A stretch of DNA of 64,000 nt from Halorientalis persicus (GCF_900110215.1 NZ_FOCX01000005.1:124001-188000); one strand, 5' to 3'; shown: positions 25,730 to 35,206, counted from the stretch's first letter. A program made the numbers and translations. The notes: generated by a model not told the origin, from the sequence alone.

Positions 25730-27109
25730 TCAGGGATACTCCCGCCGGGCGATCACGCCGGTCTCGCCGTCGACGGTCGCTGTGACGACCACCTCGTCCC
25801 CCTCGGGATCGATGTAGACGTAGAAGTAGAGTCCCTTCTGGGGTGTCGTCGTCGAGCCTTCCCACTCCGATTCGAGCGCCCGCATCGTCACCTTGTCCAC
25901 CGCCATGTCGGCGGTGAGTCCGACCTTGACCTTGCGGCCGCCGTCGTAGCTGAACTCGACCGCGTCTCCGGGCACGGCCTCGGCGACTACGGGCGGAGGA
26001 TCGCCCGACGGTACTTCGTTTTCCGGAGGTGTGGGCGTCTTCGGAGGCTGGCTGAAATCGACATCGAACACGTCCCCGGTGTACGACCCGGTCGCGGAGA
26101 GTCGTCTCCCACTGCCCGTGAACGACGTGTCGCCGCTCGACGTACCCAGTTCGGACTTGAGACGGTCTCTCCCCGATCCGTCGAGTCCGCCGTCCTGAAC
26201 GGCCAGTTCCGCAGTGACCTCGTTCTCGTCCGGCGCGAAGTCCACGGTGCCGAGTACGTGATCACGGTCGGTCAGCAAGTCCTTCGCGATCAGGTCGTCC
26301 GTGTCACCGAACATATATTCGCCCGGGTCGGCCGTTCCCTTCCACCCGGCAACGAGGTCGCCCCGCCCCCCTTCGTCGACCAGCCACTCGAAGGTCCCGT
26401 CCTCGTCGACAGCGAGACTCCCGTCGCCGCGCTGGGCGTCGACGGCCGCTTCCAATTCCTCGCGCGTGTCGGCGACCACGACCGCTGACCCACTGAGGCC
26501 TGTGACGCCGTCGAAACCGGGTGTGGTCGGCCTATAGATCGTGAACCCACGATAGTCGCCGCTGGACTCGAACGCGATCTGGCCGATGAGGTCGTCGGTC
26601 CCCTCCCGGAGCCTTCTGTTGGCCTCGTCCTCGTCGATCTCGCCGAGGCCCACTGCGACCCCGTCGGCCACGAACAGTTCGTCGACGATACGCGCCGGCT
26701 TCTCCCGGTCGACGAGGTAGCCGAGGCCGCCGGCGGCGATCCCGATAGCGGCTCCGGCGATCAGTCGGCCCCCGACCTGGAGCGGCCAGCCGAGCAGAGG
26801 ATCGTCGATCTCGTCCAGCCCCGAGAAGTTCGGAACGAACTCGGCGGCTTCGCCGCCGTCTCGCGACGGGAGCATGAGTGGGAGCAGTCGGTCGGCTCGC
26901 GGGGAGTCCCGCGTGATGCGAAAGTCGAGATACCCGACCAGGAGTCCGTCCCCGCTCGGGGGAATCCAGTCGGTGTAGTTCGGATAGTCTCCGCCGCCGA
27001 GGCCGAAACAGCCGCCGAGCGCGGCCGTCGCTGCTGTGGCACCGAGGCCCAGGAACCGGCGACGATCACACGACGATGCGACTGACGGGGCGTCGGAGGG
27101 GTGAGTCAT
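25730..27109 (-). CDS. Tat lipoprotein, large, unknown function
   Basis: 459 residues. The twin-Arg signal DRRRFLGLGATAATAALGGC (about 15-34) ends in a lipobox. The exported body has three parts: a domain to about residue 290 with repeated strands (LLVGYLDFRI, VAVGLGEIDEDEANRRL, VVVADTREELEAAVDAQRGDGSL), a Pro-rich linker (PPKTPTPPENEVP) and a C-terminal beta domain of about 85 residues (DAVEFSYDGGRKVKVGL...). No function is recognised. The Met 20 codons upstream lies within AT-rich promoter-like sequence. Confidence 0.75.
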   Translation of the reverse strand: MTHPSDAPSVASSCDRRRFLGLGATAATAALGGCFGLGGGDYPNYTDWIPPSGDGLLVGYLDFRITRDSPRADRLLPLMLPSRDGGEAAEFVPNFSGLDEIDDPLLGWPLQVGGRLIAGAAIGIAAGGLGYLVDREKPARIVDELFVADGVAVGLGEIDEDEANRRLREGTDDLIGQIAFESSGDYRGFTIYRPTTPGFDGVTGLSGSAVVVADTREELEAAVDAQRGDGSLAVDEDGTFEWLVDEGGRGDLVAGWKGTADPGEYMFGDTDDLIAKDLLTDRDHVLGTVDFAPDENEVTAELAVQDGGLDGSGRDRLKSELGTSSGDTSFTGSGRRLSATGSYTGDVFDVDFSQPPKTPTPPENEVPSGDPPPVVAEAVPGDAVEFSYDGGRKVKVGLTADMAVDKVTMRALESEWEGSTTTPQKGLYFYVYIDPEGDEVVVTATVDGETGVIARREYP

Positions 27110-27165
27110 GTTGTCGGGAGGGCGCGCAACTGTATCATCATTGGTCAGGAGAGTGTTAAAACGTA

Positions 27166-28833
27166 TCATTCGGGTTCGTGTTCGGCTCCGAGATCTGGGA
27201 GGTGGACGGTGACGGTGCTGTCGTCGGACGCACGGTCTCCGAAGGACAGCCGGCCGCCGAGGCGGGTCACACCCCAGGCGACGAGCCAGAGGCCGACGCC
27301 CGTGCCGTGCATCCCCGCGGTCTCCTCGCCTTCGAGCAGAACGGCCTGCTCGTGTTCGGGGATTCCGGGGCCGGAATCACGCACGTCGAGCGTGCCGCCC
27401 GCCTCGCTCTGCCGGACGGCGACGACTACCGGCTCGTCCCCGTCGATGTGTTCCATCGAGTTCTCGACCAGCTCTTCGAGGACGAGCCGGACGATCTCCG
27501 GGTCGGACCGTATCTCGACGGGGTCGGCTGGACTGTCGACGGTGATTCGCTCGCCGTCGGTTCGGTCAGCGACCGTCTCGGCGACTGCGGTCAGATCACA
27601 CTGCTTCTGGTTCGGCGTCGGATCGGTCAAGAGCCGTTCGGAGCGCTCGATCGCCGACGAGAGGTCGACGAGGCCGTGCGCGAGCGTCTCGATCCGGTCG
27701 AAGTACTCCTCCGTCTCGGCGTCGCCGAGTTCCTCCTCCCGGATCGTCTCGGCGAACCCGCGGATCGCGTCGAGGTCGTTGCGCAGGTTGTGGCGCGTGA
27801 TCCGGTTGAGCACCTGGAGTCGTTGTTCGCGGGTCTTCCGGTCGGTCACGTCACGGAATCGGTATGCGTACCCGAGGACGGACCCGGTACCGTCGCCGAT
27901 GGCGCTGCGGTCGACGACGAACTCCCGGCGACCGTCGGCGGTCCGGATCGTGAGCGGGGCCGACAGGTCGGTCTCCTCGTCGACGCCCGCGACCGCGTCC
28001 AGCGAGCGCTCCCGTAGTCGGGTCCGGTCGATCGCGAACACCTCGGCGGCGGCCTCGTTCAGGTCGAGCAGGCGATTCTCTCGGTCGACCACGGCCACGG
28101 GCGAGGCCACCGTGTCCAGCACCGTCTCCCGCGCGAGGTGGCCGGCGGTCGGTCCCGTCTCGAACAGGCCGTCCCCGAGTTCCATCGCCGCGAAGAGGCC
28201 GACCACGAGACAGAGTTGCAGGAACGCCGTCCGCAGTGTCGCCCCCGGTGTGAACAACCGACTGAAGCCCACCGTCAGCGGCAGGAACGTGATACCCAGG
28301 CCCGCGACGGTGAGGACGCTCGCACGCGGGAGCGACAGATCGTCGTAGGCGATCGCCGACCGGACGATCAGGACGATCCCGAGCAGCCCGAGCGAGAACA
28401 CCGCGATCTGCAGGATGAAGGTCGTCAGGTACGAGACGCGTCCGACCGTTCCCAGTGGGACCCGCCCGATCTCGTGGAGCCACGTGACGGCCGTGCTACC
28501 GATAGCGAGACAGCCGAGCGCGATCAGCCCTGCCCAGCGTCCAGCGGTCAGTACAGGCCCCCGACCGGTGTACTCGAAGACGAACCCGATCCAGAGCACG
28601 GACGTGAACGCGTAGCCACCGAGCAGGAGTGCCTCGACGGTTACCGCCGACCCGACCGGCGCGAGCCCGGCCTGCCACAGCGACACTGCGACTGCCAGCC
28701 CACTCAGGAGCGAGACCAGTAGCGCGAACGGGATGGCTCCGGGTCTGTCACGGTGCCTGTTCGTCCGGACGACCGTCGCGACGCAGGCGCATCCGACTGC
28801 GACAGCGCCCAGCGTCCAGCCGACGGCTACCAT
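27166..28833 (-). CDS. 7TM-type PAS histidine kinase
   Basis: 555 residues. The N-terminal block of seven hydrophobic helices (about 1-220) is a histidine-kinase 7TM sensor module. A PAS domain is at about 235-335. HisKA-like helices carry His348 (LNRITRHNLRNDLDAIRGF), and HATPase_c shows the N box (EELVENSMEH), G1 (VRDSGPGIP) and a GTGVGLWL glycine loop, so it should be catalytically competent. Ends EHEPE. The start overlaps the upstream paralogue's stop by seven bases. Confidence 0.9.
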   Translation of the reverse strand: MVAVGWTLGAVAVGCACVATVVRTNRHRDRPGAIPFALLVSLLSGLAVAVSLWQAGLAPVGSAVTVEALLLGGYAFTSVLWIGFVFEYTGRGPVLTAGRWAGLIALGCLAIGSTAVTWLHEIGRVPLGTVGRVSYLTTFILQIAVFSLGLLGIVLIVRSAIAYDDLSLPRASVLTVAGLGITFLPLTVGFSRLFTPGATLRTAFLQLCLVVGLFAAMELGDGLFETGPTAGHLARETVLDTVASPVAVVDRENRLLDLNEAAAEVFAIDRTRLRERSLDAVAGVDEETDLSAPLTIRTADGRREFVVDRSAIGDGTGSVLGYAYRFRDVTDRKTREQRLQVLNRITRHNLRNDLDAIRGFAETIREEELGDAETEEYFDRIETLAHGLVDLSSAIERSERLLTDPTPNQKQCDLTAVAETVADRTDGERITVDSPADPVEIRSDPEIVRLVLEELVENSMEHIDGDEPVVVAVRQSEAGGTLDVRDSGPGIPEHEQAVLLEGEETAGMHGTGVGLWLVAWGVTRLGGRLSFGDRASDDSTVTVHLPDLGAEHEPE

Positions 28834-30458
28834 CGGTCACCCCCGTCCGATGGCGGGAACTCGACCGTCACTCGCCGTCGGTCCCCGTCCCGCGTCACCG
28901 AGACCGTGCCACCGATCTGTTCGACTGCGAGCCGGACGACGGGAATCGTCACGTCGTCGGTCCGGCCGGTCCCCGACCGATCAGTCGATGCTGTCGGCTC
29001 GGCGCTGACCCGGATCGTCGGCGGCTCCGCAGTGGCGTCGACCGTCACACGGTCCGTGGCTCGCTCGGCGGTGTCCTCGACGACGAGTTTCACCACGGTC
29101 TCGAAGAGCGTGGCGGAGAGATCGGCCGACAGCGATGTCTCCGGAGGGTCGACGACGCGTTCGACGGCGTCACCGTCCGCTCCGTCGGCGGCTTGCTCGA
29201 CGGCCTCGTGTATCCGAGGTCGCAGGTCCGTTCCGGCGGTGGCCCCCTCGCCGTCGGCGATGGCCTGTTCGATTTCACGGGCGTGCGCGACCAGGGTCGT
29301 GAGTTCGGTCGTTCGACTCCAGACGCGGTCGGCCACTGCGGTCTCGTCGGCTGTCGCGGTTCCGTCGGTGACCGCGGCGGCGTCCGCGGCCACGTCGGCC
29401 ATCCGGTCGTCGACGACGTCCGCGACGAACCGGGAGAGCAGAGTCAGTTGCTCCTCTCTGGTCCGGCGTTCGGTCACGTCGGTACAGAGCAGGACCGTCC
29501 CGAACGACCGGTCACGTCGGTCGGTTACCGGCGACCCGGTCACCTCGACGGTCCTGCCGCCGGTCTCGACCCGGATCGGCTCCTGTGAGGCGACCACCTC
29601 GTCCGGATCGATCCGCTGATCCAGGACTGCAGTCACCGGGCGGCCGGTGGCCGCCTCGGCGGCGACGCCGAACAGGCGTGTCGCGGCCGGGTTCAGGTCC
29701 TGGACGGTCCCCAGCCGGTCGCCGACGACCACGCCGTCGGCCAACTCGTCCACGACGCGGTCGCGGCCAGCGACGCGCGCGGCCGGGAGTGTCTCGAAGA
29801 TCGGATACCGCCGTACCGGGAGGAGAAAGGCGCCGCCGGCGAGCGCGATCGAGGCGGGGTACAGCACGGGACGGCCGAACACCTGCGCGACGTGGACGCC
29901 CGACAGGAGGACGACGACCCCACCCGACAGCAACAGTGGCTCCCGAACGGGGAAGGCGTTCGTGCCGACCGACGCCCACAGTAACAGGAAGACCCCGACC
30001 GTCGCCAGGAATCCCACGAGGAGATACCCGACGGTGAGCGCGTCGACGAGTGCGACCGAGGGTCCGGCGGTCGCGGCCCGGACCGAGACGACGATGCTCC
30101 CCAGCGAGAGCAGTCCCACACCCGCCGCGACGGCCCGGATCGACCGGCGGTCGCGGCCAGTGTACCGGAAGGCAAACAGCGACCAGAGGCCCCCAGCGAC
30201 GACGCTGGTCGCAGCACCGAGGACGACCCAGAGCAGGTCGGGCGACTCCCGACCGATCAGGTCGCGGACGACTGCCGCCCCGTTCGGACCGGCCACGAGG
30301 AGGTAGAGGAGACTTCCGAGGAGGAGAGCCAGCGCGACGCCCAGAAGCGAGCGCGCGGTCGCCTCGTCGCGTCGCGGCCACAGCGAGGCCGCGAGCGCGC
30401 CGGCGACCACGACTGCCAGAATCCCGATCGCGAGGTGACCGACGGGGGCGACACTCAT
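28827..30458 (-). CDS. 7TM/PAS sensor protein, degenerate histidine kinase
   Basis: 543 residues with the same overall plan as the gene after it: seven or so N-terminal helices (1-215), then PAS (about 230-330). Where the H box should sit (about 345-355) the sequence is LSRFVADVVDDRMADVAA, with no His, and the ATPase region lacks a clear N box (ETVVKLVVEDT) and any G1/G2 glycine motif. It is therefore probably a signalling scaffold or receptor subunit without kinase activity. It overlaps the active paralogue by seven bases. Confidence 0.85.
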   Translation of the reverse strand: MSVAPVGHLAIGILAVVVAGALAASLWPRRDEATARSLLGVALALLLGSLLYLLVAGPNGAAVVRDLIGRESPDLLWVVLGAATSVVAGGLWSLFAFRYTGRDRRSIRAVAAGVGLLSLGSIVVSVRAATAGPSVALVDALTVGYLLVGFLATVGVFLLLWASVGTNAFPVREPLLLSGGVVVLLSGVHVAQVFGRPVLYPASIALAGGAFLLPVRRYPIFETLPAARVAGRDRVVDELADGVVVGDRLGTVQDLNPAATRLFGVAAEAATGRPVTAVLDQRIDPDEVVASQEPIRVETGGRTVEVTGSPVTDRRDRSFGTVLLCTDVTERRTREEQLTLLSRFVADVVDDRMADVAADAAAVTDGTATADETAVADRVWSRTTELTTLVAHAREIEQAIADGEGATAGTDLRPRIHEAVEQAADGADGDAVERVVDPPETSLSADLSATLFETVVKLVVEDTAERATDRVTVDATAEPPTIRVSAEPTASTDRSGTGRTDDVTIPVVRLAVEQIGGTVSVTRDGDRRRVTVEFPPSDGGDRW

Positions 30459-30530
30459 CGTCCTCGCCGCCCCTGTCGCGTCCGTCGAATGCAGTCCCGG
30501 TTCCCTGGCAACGTGGTAATCCTCCCGTCG

Positions 30531-30983
30531 TCAATCGTTCGCCGGCGCACGAGCGGGTACTCGCCCCTGGGCGTGTGTGCCGTCGGTGTCGACGGCCAGC
30601 TCGAATCCCTCTTCCCCGAACGTGACGGAAAAAGTATCGATCACCGCGCGGTAGCGCTTGTGGTGGTGGCCGTCGTCGGGATCGATGTGATATTCGGTCT
30701 CCACGAGACCCAGTTCGGCCAGTTCGTTGAGGCGACGGAACGCCGTCGCCCGGGAGACGCCGGCCTCGTCCGCGACCGCCCCGCCGCTGCGCGGCCGGTC
30801 GAGGATCGCCTCCAGCACCGCCCGAGTGTACTCGTCGCCGAGGAGTTCGAGCAGTTCGTCGGGGGTCGTGCCGACCGTTCCTTTGGTGTTCGCATCGTCG
30901 GGTTCCCGGTCGCGCCGTACGCCACCGGTCGTTCCGTATCGCCGCGTGTCTCCGGTCATCGTATATCGACCGAAACACGCCAT
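30531..30983 (-). CDS. winged-helix transcriptional regulator
   Basis: 150 residues. An ArsR/HTH_12-like winged helix spans about 40-120: PDELLELLGDEYTRAVLEAILD, helix-turn-helix SGGAVADEAGVSRATAFRRLNELAELGLV and the wing with HHHKRYRAVID. The His-rich wing (DGHHHKR) could bind metal but there is no evidence. The first ATG (30983) is placed 24-27 bases downstream of a GTATAG TATA element, which supports the longer N-terminus MACFGRYTM; the next Met (30959) is an alternative. It is 72 bases upstream of the degenerate sensor. Confidence 0.82.
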   Translation of the reverse strand: MACFGRYTMTGDTRRYGTTGGVRRDREPDDANTKGTVGTTPDELLELLGDEYTRAVLEAILDRPRSGGAVADEAGVSRATAFRRLNELAELGLVETEYHIDPDDGHHHKRYRAVIDTFSVTFGEEGFELAVDTDGTHAQGRVPARAPAND

Positions 30984-31004
30984 CGTGCTATGGATCGATG
31001 CTAG

Positions 31005-31010
31005 CTATAC
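31005..31010 (-). promoter_or_regulatory. TATA element of the winged-helix regulator
   Basis: Minus-strand GTATAG centred 24-27 bases upstream of the ATG at 30983, consistent with a leaderless message. Confidence 0.5.
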
Positions 31011-31108
31011 AGACGACCGATCCCCGAACTATCTAGTAATACAGACCTGGTCGCCGGCGAGACGAACGACAGGCGTTATCACCGTGACCGAACAATACCG
31101 AGACCGAG

Positions 31109-31699
31109 ATGGGTGCCGGGACCGACGAAGCCGACGAGGACCGCCCGCGGGCGCTGGTCGTCGACGACGAGCGAGAGGTGGCCGACGCGTACGCGCTCCG
31201 GTTGCGGGGCCTCTGTGAGGTCGAGACGGCCTACGGAGGCGAGGACGCACTGCGAGCCGTCGAGGACCACGAGTTCGACGTGGTGCTTTTGGATCGCCAT
31301 ATGCCGGGGCTGTCCGGCGACGAGGTCCTCGAACGCCTCGACGAGGGTGACTTCGACGGGCGGGTGATCATGGTCACCGCGATCGATCCGGGGTTCGACG
31401 TCCTCGATATGCCCTTCGACGACTACCTCTGCAAGCCGGTCGACCGCGAGGACGTGCGGGCGGCAGTCACCCACCAGTGTACGGTGCTGGGCTACGAGGT
31501 CCTCGGCGACTACTTCGGCGTCGAGTCCAAGCGGCGGGTCGTCGAGGCCGAACTCTCGACCGAGGAACGGGCGTCCCACGAGGAGTTCGGGGAACTGCAA
31601 GCGACCGCCGAGCGGCTGGAGCGGCGCGCCAGACGCCTGCTCGGCGACGCGGCGGACGCGCTCGACGACTTCGATGCCATCGGCCGCGAGAGCGAGTGA
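31109..31699 (+). CDS. HalX-domain response regulator
   Basis: 196 residues. Receiver domain (about 12-125) with Asp62 (VVLLDRHMP) and the K in YLCKPVD. The C-terminal HalX domain (about 130-190) is a helical module limited to haloarchaea; its partner is unknown. No DNA-binding domain is present, so it probably acts by protein interaction. It is divergent from the winged-helix gene with 125 bases between starts. Confidence 0.9.
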   Translation: MGAGTDEADEDRPRALVVDDEREVADAYALRLRGLCEVETAYGGEDALRAVEDHEFDVVLLDRHMPGLSGDEVLERLDEGDFDGRVIMVTAIDPGFDVLDMPFDDYLCKPVDREDVRAAVTHQCTVLGYEVLGDYFGVESKRRVVEAELSTEERASHEEFGELQATAERLERRARRLLGDAADALDDFDAIGRESE

Positions 31700-31777
31700 G
31701 CGACCCCGTCCGGGCCTCGTTTCTCGTCCGGAAACGCCGCCCCCTGTTTATTAGTCTCGCGGCGGCGAGGTGACACC

Positions 31778-32434
31778 ATGGACGTCGACCAGTTCAAATC
31801 CGAACACGCACCGACCGAGTCCGAGGAACGGTTCCAGCTCGAGAACAGCTACACGCTCGACGCGGCCGTCGACGGATCGTTGCTGGCCAAGGCCGGCGCG
31901 ATGATCGCCTACACGGGCGATCTCTCCTTCACTGGCCAGGCCTCGGCCGAGGGCGGCATCACCGGCTTCCTCAAGGAGGCCGCGACCGGCGAGGGGACAC
32001 CCGTGATGACCGTCGAGGGCCAGGGCCACGTCTACCTGGCCGACCGTGAGAAGAAAGTCCAGATCCTCGAACTCGACGCCGACGAGTCGGTCACGGTCAA
32101 CGGCGAGGACGTACTGGCGTTCGATCCAGAACTCGACTACGAGATCAGCACCATCGACAGCCTCGCCGGTTCGTTCGCGGGTGGTTTCACGAACGTCTAC
32201 CTCGAGGGGCCCGGCTACGTGGCGCTGACGACCCACGGCGACCCGCTGGTGATGGAGCCACCGGTCACGACCGACCCGAGCGCGACCGTCGCCTGGAGCG
32301 GAACCACGCCCGACGTGTCGGTCAACACCAACCTCTCGGACATGATCGGCCAGGAGTCCGGCGAGCGCTTCCAGATGGAGTTCACCGGTACCGGCGGCTT
32401 CGTCGTCGTTCAGCCGTACGAGGAACACGTCTGA
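31778..32434 (+). CDS. AIM24 family protein
   Basis: 218 residues. The AIM24/TIGR00266-like beta-helix is recognised by ERFQLENSYTLDAAVDGSLLAKAGAMIAY, the central GQGHVYLADREKKVQILELDADE, and SLAGSFAGGFTNVYLEGPGYVALTTHG. The family role is unclear; the yeast member is a mitochondrial inner-membrane factor. A TTTATTA element about 27 bases upstream and a GAGGTG stretch before the ATG support the start. Confidence 0.9.
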   Translation: MDVDQFKSEHAPTESEERFQLENSYTLDAAVDGSLLAKAGAMIAYTGDLSFTGQASAEGGITGFLKEAATGEGTPVMTVEGQGHVYLADREKKVQILELDADESVTVNGEDVLAFDPELDYEISTIDSLAGSFAGGFTNVYLEGPGYVALTTHGDPLVMEPPVTTDPSATVAWSGTTPDVSVNTNLSDMIGQESGERFQMEFTGTGGFVVVQPYEEHV

Positions 32435-32545
32435 CAGCTCCGGGGGACACTCCCCGCCAGTCCGCGTTCACCCAGCGTCCCCGTCACCTCTGTATACCTA
32501 GCGACACCGACTAAAACGACCCAGCTTGTACACAGCACAACGCCA

Positions 32546-32605
32546 ATGCTCACCGAGACATCGACCGCCGCGTCGTCGTCCGCGACGAGGGACGCGAACG
32601 CATGA
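32546..32605 (+). CDS. 19-residue ORF overlapping the next kinase start
   Basis: ATG at 32546 to TGA at 32603-32605 encodes MLTETSTAASSSATRDANA. Its stop overlaps the kinase ATG as ATGA. A CTAAAAC element at 32511-32517, about 32 bases upstream of its ATG, could be the TATA box, which would make this the first ORF of a leaderless mRNA. It may be a leader peptide that couples translation; it may also be chance. Confidence 0.35.
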   Translation: MLTETSTAASSSATRDANA

Positions 32606-33636
32606 CCGGGGACGGAGCGGACGCGGACCCGATCCGGATCGAGCGGTGGCCCGATCCCGCCTGCCGGTTCGGTTTCGAGGACGGCACGGCGCTCGTCCGC
32701 GCCGTGAACGACCCGTTCGAGGCGGTCTTCGGGCCGGCGACGGTCGGCGAACCGGTGGCCACCGCGATGGCCGACCTCGGCGTCACCACCGTGTCGCCCG
32801 ACGGCTTCGAGGCGGTTCTGTCCGGCGGTGGCTCCGTCCGGGTCCGGACCGACGGGGATGCCGCCGCGACCGGCGGAGCGGAGCGATACCTCGCGCGAAC
32901 CGTCCCGCCGGAGCCGGACGGCGAGGCCGTTCTCGCGTTCGTTCCGCTCCCCGAGGAGGGAGCCAACGGATCGGTGACCATCGACGTGGACCAAGTGGCG
33001 AGCGTGGTCAGCCACGACCTCCGGAACCCGCTCGACGTGGCGACGGCCCGGCTCCGGGCCGGTCGCGAGACGGGTGACGACGGCCACTTCGAGCGGGTCG
33101 CCGCCGCCCACGATCGCATGGAACGGATCATCCGGGACGTGCTGACGCTGGCCCGCGGACGGGACGTGGTCGATCCCGACGAGACGGTCGCCCTCGACGC
33201 GGTCGCCGAGGCCGCGTGGGAGACCGTCGAGACCGCCGACGCGACGCTCGCCGTCGACGGCCCACTCCCGACGACGACCGCCGACGCCGACCGGGTCGGC
33301 CGCCTGTTCGAGAACCTGTTCCGGAATGCGGTCGAACACGGGTCGATGGGTCCCGACATGGGCACCGAACCGACCGATGGCGTCACCGTGACGATCGGGC
33401 CTCTCGACGGCGACCGGACCGGCTTCTACGTCGCGGACGACGGCCCCGGGATCCCCGAGGCCGACCGCGAGCGCGTCTTCGAGCCGGGATACAGCACCGA
33501 CGACCACGGCACTGGGCTGGGGCTGGCCATCGTCGCCCGCATCGCCGCCCTGCACGGCTGGTCGATCGAAGCCGGCGAGTCCGCGTCGGGTGGCGTCCGA
33601 TTCGAGGTGACCGGGATCGAACCGGACACGCCGTGA
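32602..33636 (+). CDS. PAS-less histidine kinase
   Basis: 344 residues. About 125 N-terminal residues without an obvious named domain (possibly a diverged PAS) precede HisKA with His138 (VASVVSHDLRNPLDVA) and HATPase_c with LFENLFRNAVEHG, VADDGPGIP and GTGLGLAI. No membrane helix is present. It closely resembles the C-terminal half of the 7701-9128 kinase. The start overlaps a short upstream ORF. Confidence 0.88.
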   Translation: MTGDGADADPIRIERWPDPACRFGFEDGTALVRAVNDPFEAVFGPATVGEPVATAMADLGVTTVSPDGFEAVLSGGGSVRVRTDGDAAATGGAERYLARTVPPEPDGEAVLAFVPLPEEGANGSVTIDVDQVASVVSHDLRNPLDVATARLRAGRETGDDGHFERVAAAHDRMERIIRDVLTLARGRDVVDPDETVALDAVAEAAWETVETADATLAVDGPLPTTTADADRVGRLFENLFRNAVEHGSMGPDMGTEPTDGVTVTIGPLDGDRTGFYVADDGPGIPEADRERVFEPGYSTDDHGTGLGLAIVARIAALHGWSIEAGESASGGVRFEVTGIEPDTP

Positions 33637-33676
33637 GTCTCAAGTATCACTGCCCGGAACCCACGAGGCGAGCGAG

Positions 33677-35206
33677 ATGAACGACCCAGCCCGGAACGCA
33701 CCGATCGGGATGCTCGACGTCGCGCCCGACGGGACCGTCCGGGATCTGAACCCGGCCGCCCGCGAGTTGCTGGACTTCGGTGGGGCCGACCCGACCGACG
33801 AGCCCATCGACGCGGTGTTCCCCCAGTCCGTCGAGGCACGGGTCCCGCGGTTTTTCGAGACCTCGACCGATCGCGAGCGGTCCTTCGACGCGTACTACCC
33901 GGATCTCGACCGCTGGCTCGACGTATCGCTGGTTCCCGACGGGAACACTGTCTACCTCTACCTGCGCGACCGGACCGAGGAACGGCGGACGGAACGGCAG
34001 TTGGCGGACGCACGCGGGGACGTGGACCGGCTGACGGTCACGAGCGAACTGATCGCGGACGTGCTGGGGGAGCTGGTGGCGGCCTCGACCCGCGCGGAGA
34101 TCGCGGAGACGATCTGTGCGCAACTGGGCGAGACCGACCTCTACGAGTTCGCCTGGGTCGGGGAGCGCGCGGTCGGGAGCGCCGACCTCGTGATGCGCGC
34201 GGCGGCTGGGGCTGACAACCGGACGCTCGACCGCATCGCGGACGAACTCGACGGCGACGGGCGCGTCCCCGAACGGCGCGCCATCGAGAGTGGCGAGCCC
34301 GAGACTGTCCAGTCGCTCGGCGAGGCCGACGCCGTTCCCGAACCGATCCGGCGGGCGGCCTTCGCCGACGGCGTCCAGTCGCTGCTCGCGGTCCCACTGA
34401 CCGACGGCGAGAGCGTCCACGGCGTGGTCGGCGTCTACGCCTCCGACCGGGACGCCTTCTCCGAGCGCGAGCGACGCAACTTCGGTATCGTCGGCGAGAT
34501 GGCCGGGTTCGCGGTGACCGCCGCCCGAAACCGCTCGCTCTTGTCGGCCGACACCGTCGTCGAACTCACCTTCTCCCTGACCGACGCCGACGCACCGCTG
34601 GTCGCGGCCGCCGCCGAGACGGAGACGTCGCTGTCGGTGACGGGGCTGGTTCCCGACGGTGACCGTCTGGTCTGCTATCTCGACGCCGAGGGTGACGCGC
34701 CCGGCGCTGTCGAGCGCGCACTCGACGGCGAGACGGTCCTCGGGACCCGGACCGTCGCGGACCACGACGACGGCGGGTCGTTCGAGGTGCTCCTCGACGA
34801 GTCGACGCCGCTCGGCCAGCTCGTCGGGCAGGGCGCGACGCTCCGCTCGGCGACTTACGACGCGGGCGAGGGACGGATCGTCGTCGAGTTACCGCCCGAG
34901 GCCGAGGTCCGGCGGATCGCGGACGCCTTCTCGCGGGCCCACGACGCGACCGTCGTCGCGAAACGCGAGCGCCGGCGCGAGGCGACGACCGTCGGCGAGT
35001 TCCGGGACGCGCTCGGCGACCGACTCACCGACCGCCAGGAGAACGCCCTCCGGACCGCCTTCTTCGCCGACTACTTCGAGTCGCCCCGCGGGAGTACTGC
35101 CGAGGAAGTCGCCGAGGCACTGGGGATCACCGGCCCCACACTCCTGCACCACCTCCGGGCCGGTCAGCGAAAGCTCCTCGACGAGTTCTTCGAGACGACC
35201 GACTGA
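33677..35206 (+). CDS. bacterio-opsin-activator-type regulator (PAS-GAF-BAT-HTH)
   Basis: 509 residues. PAS is at about 8-110 and a GAF-like module at about 115-280. A bacterio-opsin activator core (FEVLLDESTPLGQL..., about 300-430) is followed by the C-terminal HTH_10 domain (DRLTDRQENALRTAFFADYFESPRGSTAEEVAEALGITGPTLLHHLRAG). Proteins of this type act as promoter-bound transcription factors with sensory domains. It lies 40 bases after the kinase, so the two may be co-transcribed. Confidence 0.9.
   Translation: MNDPARNAPIGMLDVAPDGTVRDLNPAARELLDFGGADPTDEPIDAVFPQSVEARVPRFFETSTDRERSFDAYYPDLDRWLDVSLVPDGNTVYLYLRDRTEERRTERQLADARGDVDRLTVTSELIADVLGELVAASTRAEIAETICAQLGETDLYEFAWVGERAVGSADLVMRAAAGADNRTLDRIADELDGDGRVPERRAIESGEPETVQSLGEADAVPEPIRRAAFADGVQSLLAVPLTDGESVHGVVGVYASDRDAFSERERRNFGIVGEMAGFAVTAARNRSLLSADTVVELTFSLTDADAPLVAAAAETETSLSVTGLVPDGDRLVCYLDAEGDAPGAVERALDGETVLGTRTVADHDDGGSFEVLLDESTPLGQLVGQGATLRSATYDAGEGRIVVELPPEAEVRRIADAFSRAHDATVVAKRERRREATTVGEFRDALGDRLTDRQENALRTAFFADYFESPRGSTAEEVAEALGITGPTLLHHLRAGQRKLLDEFFETTD

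Noticed and set aside
30531-30983. DUF7344 identification for the winged-helix regulator
   Set aside because: The order of helices and the His-rich wing fit an ArsR/HTH_12-like winged helix better, so I did not use the DUF7344 name there.
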